Shown here: piece after piece, positions 6,873-7,315 of the stretch
How positions within the stretch are numbered: the first letter of the stretch is position 1
Layout: every line of letters starts with the position of its first letter
Source of the DNA: Bacteroidales bacterium UBA3816
Lineage (GTDB): Bacteria; Bacteroidota; Bacteroidia; Bacteroidales; P3
Length of the DNA stretch: 7,315 bases
Assembly (NCBI GenBank): GCA_002368955.1
Contig: DFDY01000034.1
Span: forward strand, 1-7,315
Direction of reading: 5' to 3'
The notes under the pieces: model-generated
Databases searched by the model: none
Told to the model about the DNA's origin: nothing
The model's input: the letters and a program-made list of their open reading frames with translations, nothing else
Translations under genes and position numbers: made by a program

Positions 6873-6918
6873 GTGCATGGCACCTCGATGGCAGGAAGTG
6901 CTCTATTGGTAGTGAACA

Positions 6919-7067
6919 AATAAGGACTCTTTGATGAATATCAGCCAATTGACATCTAATTCGTGAGATGTGCTGAATCCTTATTGCCCTTTATCTGTGT
7001 CAATTATGCTCCCAAGGGGAGGACATTAGGGAGCGTTGCCAAATTTTTCGCCGATTTGGGGCAATAA
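6919..7067 (+). ncRNA. Candidate structured leader or small RNA upstream of hisS
   Basis: This non-coding stretch holds many perfect inverted repeats. AATAAGGA (6919-6926) pairs with TCCTTATT (6978-6985), TCAGC (6941-6945) with GCTGA (6972-6976), and ACATCT (6952-6957) with AGATGT (6966-6971); these three nest into one long hairpin. GCTCCC (7008-7013) pairs with GGGAGC (7029-7034). TTGCCAAAT (7036-7044) pairs with ATTT and GGCAA (7054-7064) around a GG bulge. Competing pairs are AATTGACA (6947-6954) with TGTCAATT (6998-7005), and TTATTGCCC (6981-6989) with GGGCAATAA (7059-7067). It fits no riboswitch I know. A MITE-like element or chance in AT-rich DNA are alternatives, and I see no sure promoter before it. 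Confidence 0.35.
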
Positions 7068-7083
7068 AAAGGATGTTTCTTTG
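7055..7083 (+). promoter_or_regulatory. Possible hisS promoter (weak match)
   Basis: TTTG at 7055-7058 and TTTCTTTG at 7076-7083 (five of six fixed bases of TAnnTTTG) are spaced by 17 nt, slightly short. Transcription would begin near 7090, giving a leader of about 32 nt. A rival pair is TTTG 7080-7083 with TATTTATC 7105-7112, but that would leave almost no leader. If the first is right, the inverted repeats at 6919-7067 lie upstream of the transcript. Confidence 0.33.
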
Positions 7084-7121
7084 TTATTTAATTTTAGCAA
7101 TAATTATTTATCTTAACTACT

Positions 7122-7315
7122 ATGAAGTGCAGCATTCCTAAAGGTACACGCGACTTCCTGCCTACTGAAATGGCTCGTCGCAACTATATTTTTGATACTA
7201 TTCGTCAAGTGTTCAAGGCTTTTGCTTTTGAGCCAATAGAGACCCCCTCGTTGGAGAATTTGTCCACGTTGATGGGCAAGTATGGTGAAGAGGGTGACAA
7301 ACTGCTCTTCAAAGT
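7122..7315 (+). CDS. hisS: Histidyl-tRNA synthetase, N-terminal part (cut by window end)
   Basis: The 64 visible codons encode the start of a class II histidyl-tRNA synthetase, the cytoplasmic enzyme that joins histidine to tRNA-His using ATP. The hallmark IPKGTRDFLP (residues 5-14) is the N-terminal HisRS signature. PIETPSLEN (38-46) carries the motif 1 invariant Pro (Pro42), and LMGKYGEEGDKLLFK (50-64) is the segment that follows in Bacteroidetes HisS. The ATG at 7122 is the natural start because family members begin only a few residues before the KGTRD motif. There is no Shine-Dalgarno site; the upstream 30 nt are AT-rich. The frame is open to the window end, and the full protein is normally 420-460 residues. 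It is separated from the preceding gene by a terminator and 301 nt, so it is not in an operon with it. Confidence 0.95.
   Translation, partial: MKCSIPKGTRDFLPTEMARRNYIFDTIRQVFKAFAFEPIETPSLENLSTLMGKYGEEGDKLLFK

Noticed and set aside
6718..6912. Plus-strand ORF overlapping the end of the large gene
   Set aside because: It is out of frame with the sorting domain, runs through the terminator hairpin, and its product resembles no protein.
6934..6966. Ten-codon leader peptide (MNISQLTSNS) for a hisS attenuator
   Set aside because: It has no histidine codons, so it cannot sense His-tRNA by the classical ribosome-stalling route, and its ATG has no supporting signal.
1..7315. CRISPR array, tRNA, rRNA, insertion sequence or defence system
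   Set aside because: No regularly spaced direct repeats with unique spacers, no cloverleaf or rRNA segments, and no transposase, nuclease or effector gene is present.

Overview
The window looks like chromosomal DNA of a Bacteroidota bacterium, most likely of order Bacteroidales. Four things point there: a giant secreted protein ending in a type A C-terminal sorting domain of the type IX secretion system (T9SS), a promoter matching the Bacteroidetes primary sigma factor (TTTG / TAnnTTTG), start codons preceded by AT-rich sequence instead of Shine-Dalgarno sites, and a Bacteroidetes-like histidyl-tRNA synthetase start. The genus cannot be told from this sequence.

Layout. Bases 1-319 contain no certain gene. 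They hold a GC-rich patch with one doubtful 48-codon ORF (65-211), short repeats near 226-245, and then AT-rich DNA. A clear promoter lies at 320-352 and a leader of about 75 nt follows. Bases 434-6820 are one gene for a 2128-residue modular surface or secreted protein. Its order, read from sequence motifs, is: signal peptide, J1, Fn1, J2, Fn2, CUB-like, Fn3, U1, Fn4, J3, Fn5, J4, Fn6, U2, Fn7, Fn8, Fn9, InlB-B/Flg_new_2-like repeat, T9SS sorting domain. J is a MAM/choice-of-anchor-J or cleaved-adhesin-like beta-sandwich. Fn is a fibronectin type III-like domain. U is a module of about 185-195 residues, present twice, that I can relate only loosely to segments of other Bacteroidetes surface proteins. 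No catalytic domain is visible, so adhesion, scaffolding or ligand binding is the best inference. A strong intrinsic terminator follows the stop codon (6836-6872).

Bases 6873-7121 are intergenic and unusually rich in inverted repeats, several mutually exclusive, just upstream of hisS. hisS starts at 7122 and runs off the window after 64 codons.

The two genes are separate transcription units with no evident functional link. The most interesting items are the folded-looking region before hisS, the duplicated U module, the A8 tract in the surface-protein promoter spacer, and the apparent enrichment of Bacteroidetes O-glycosylation motifs in the surface protein.
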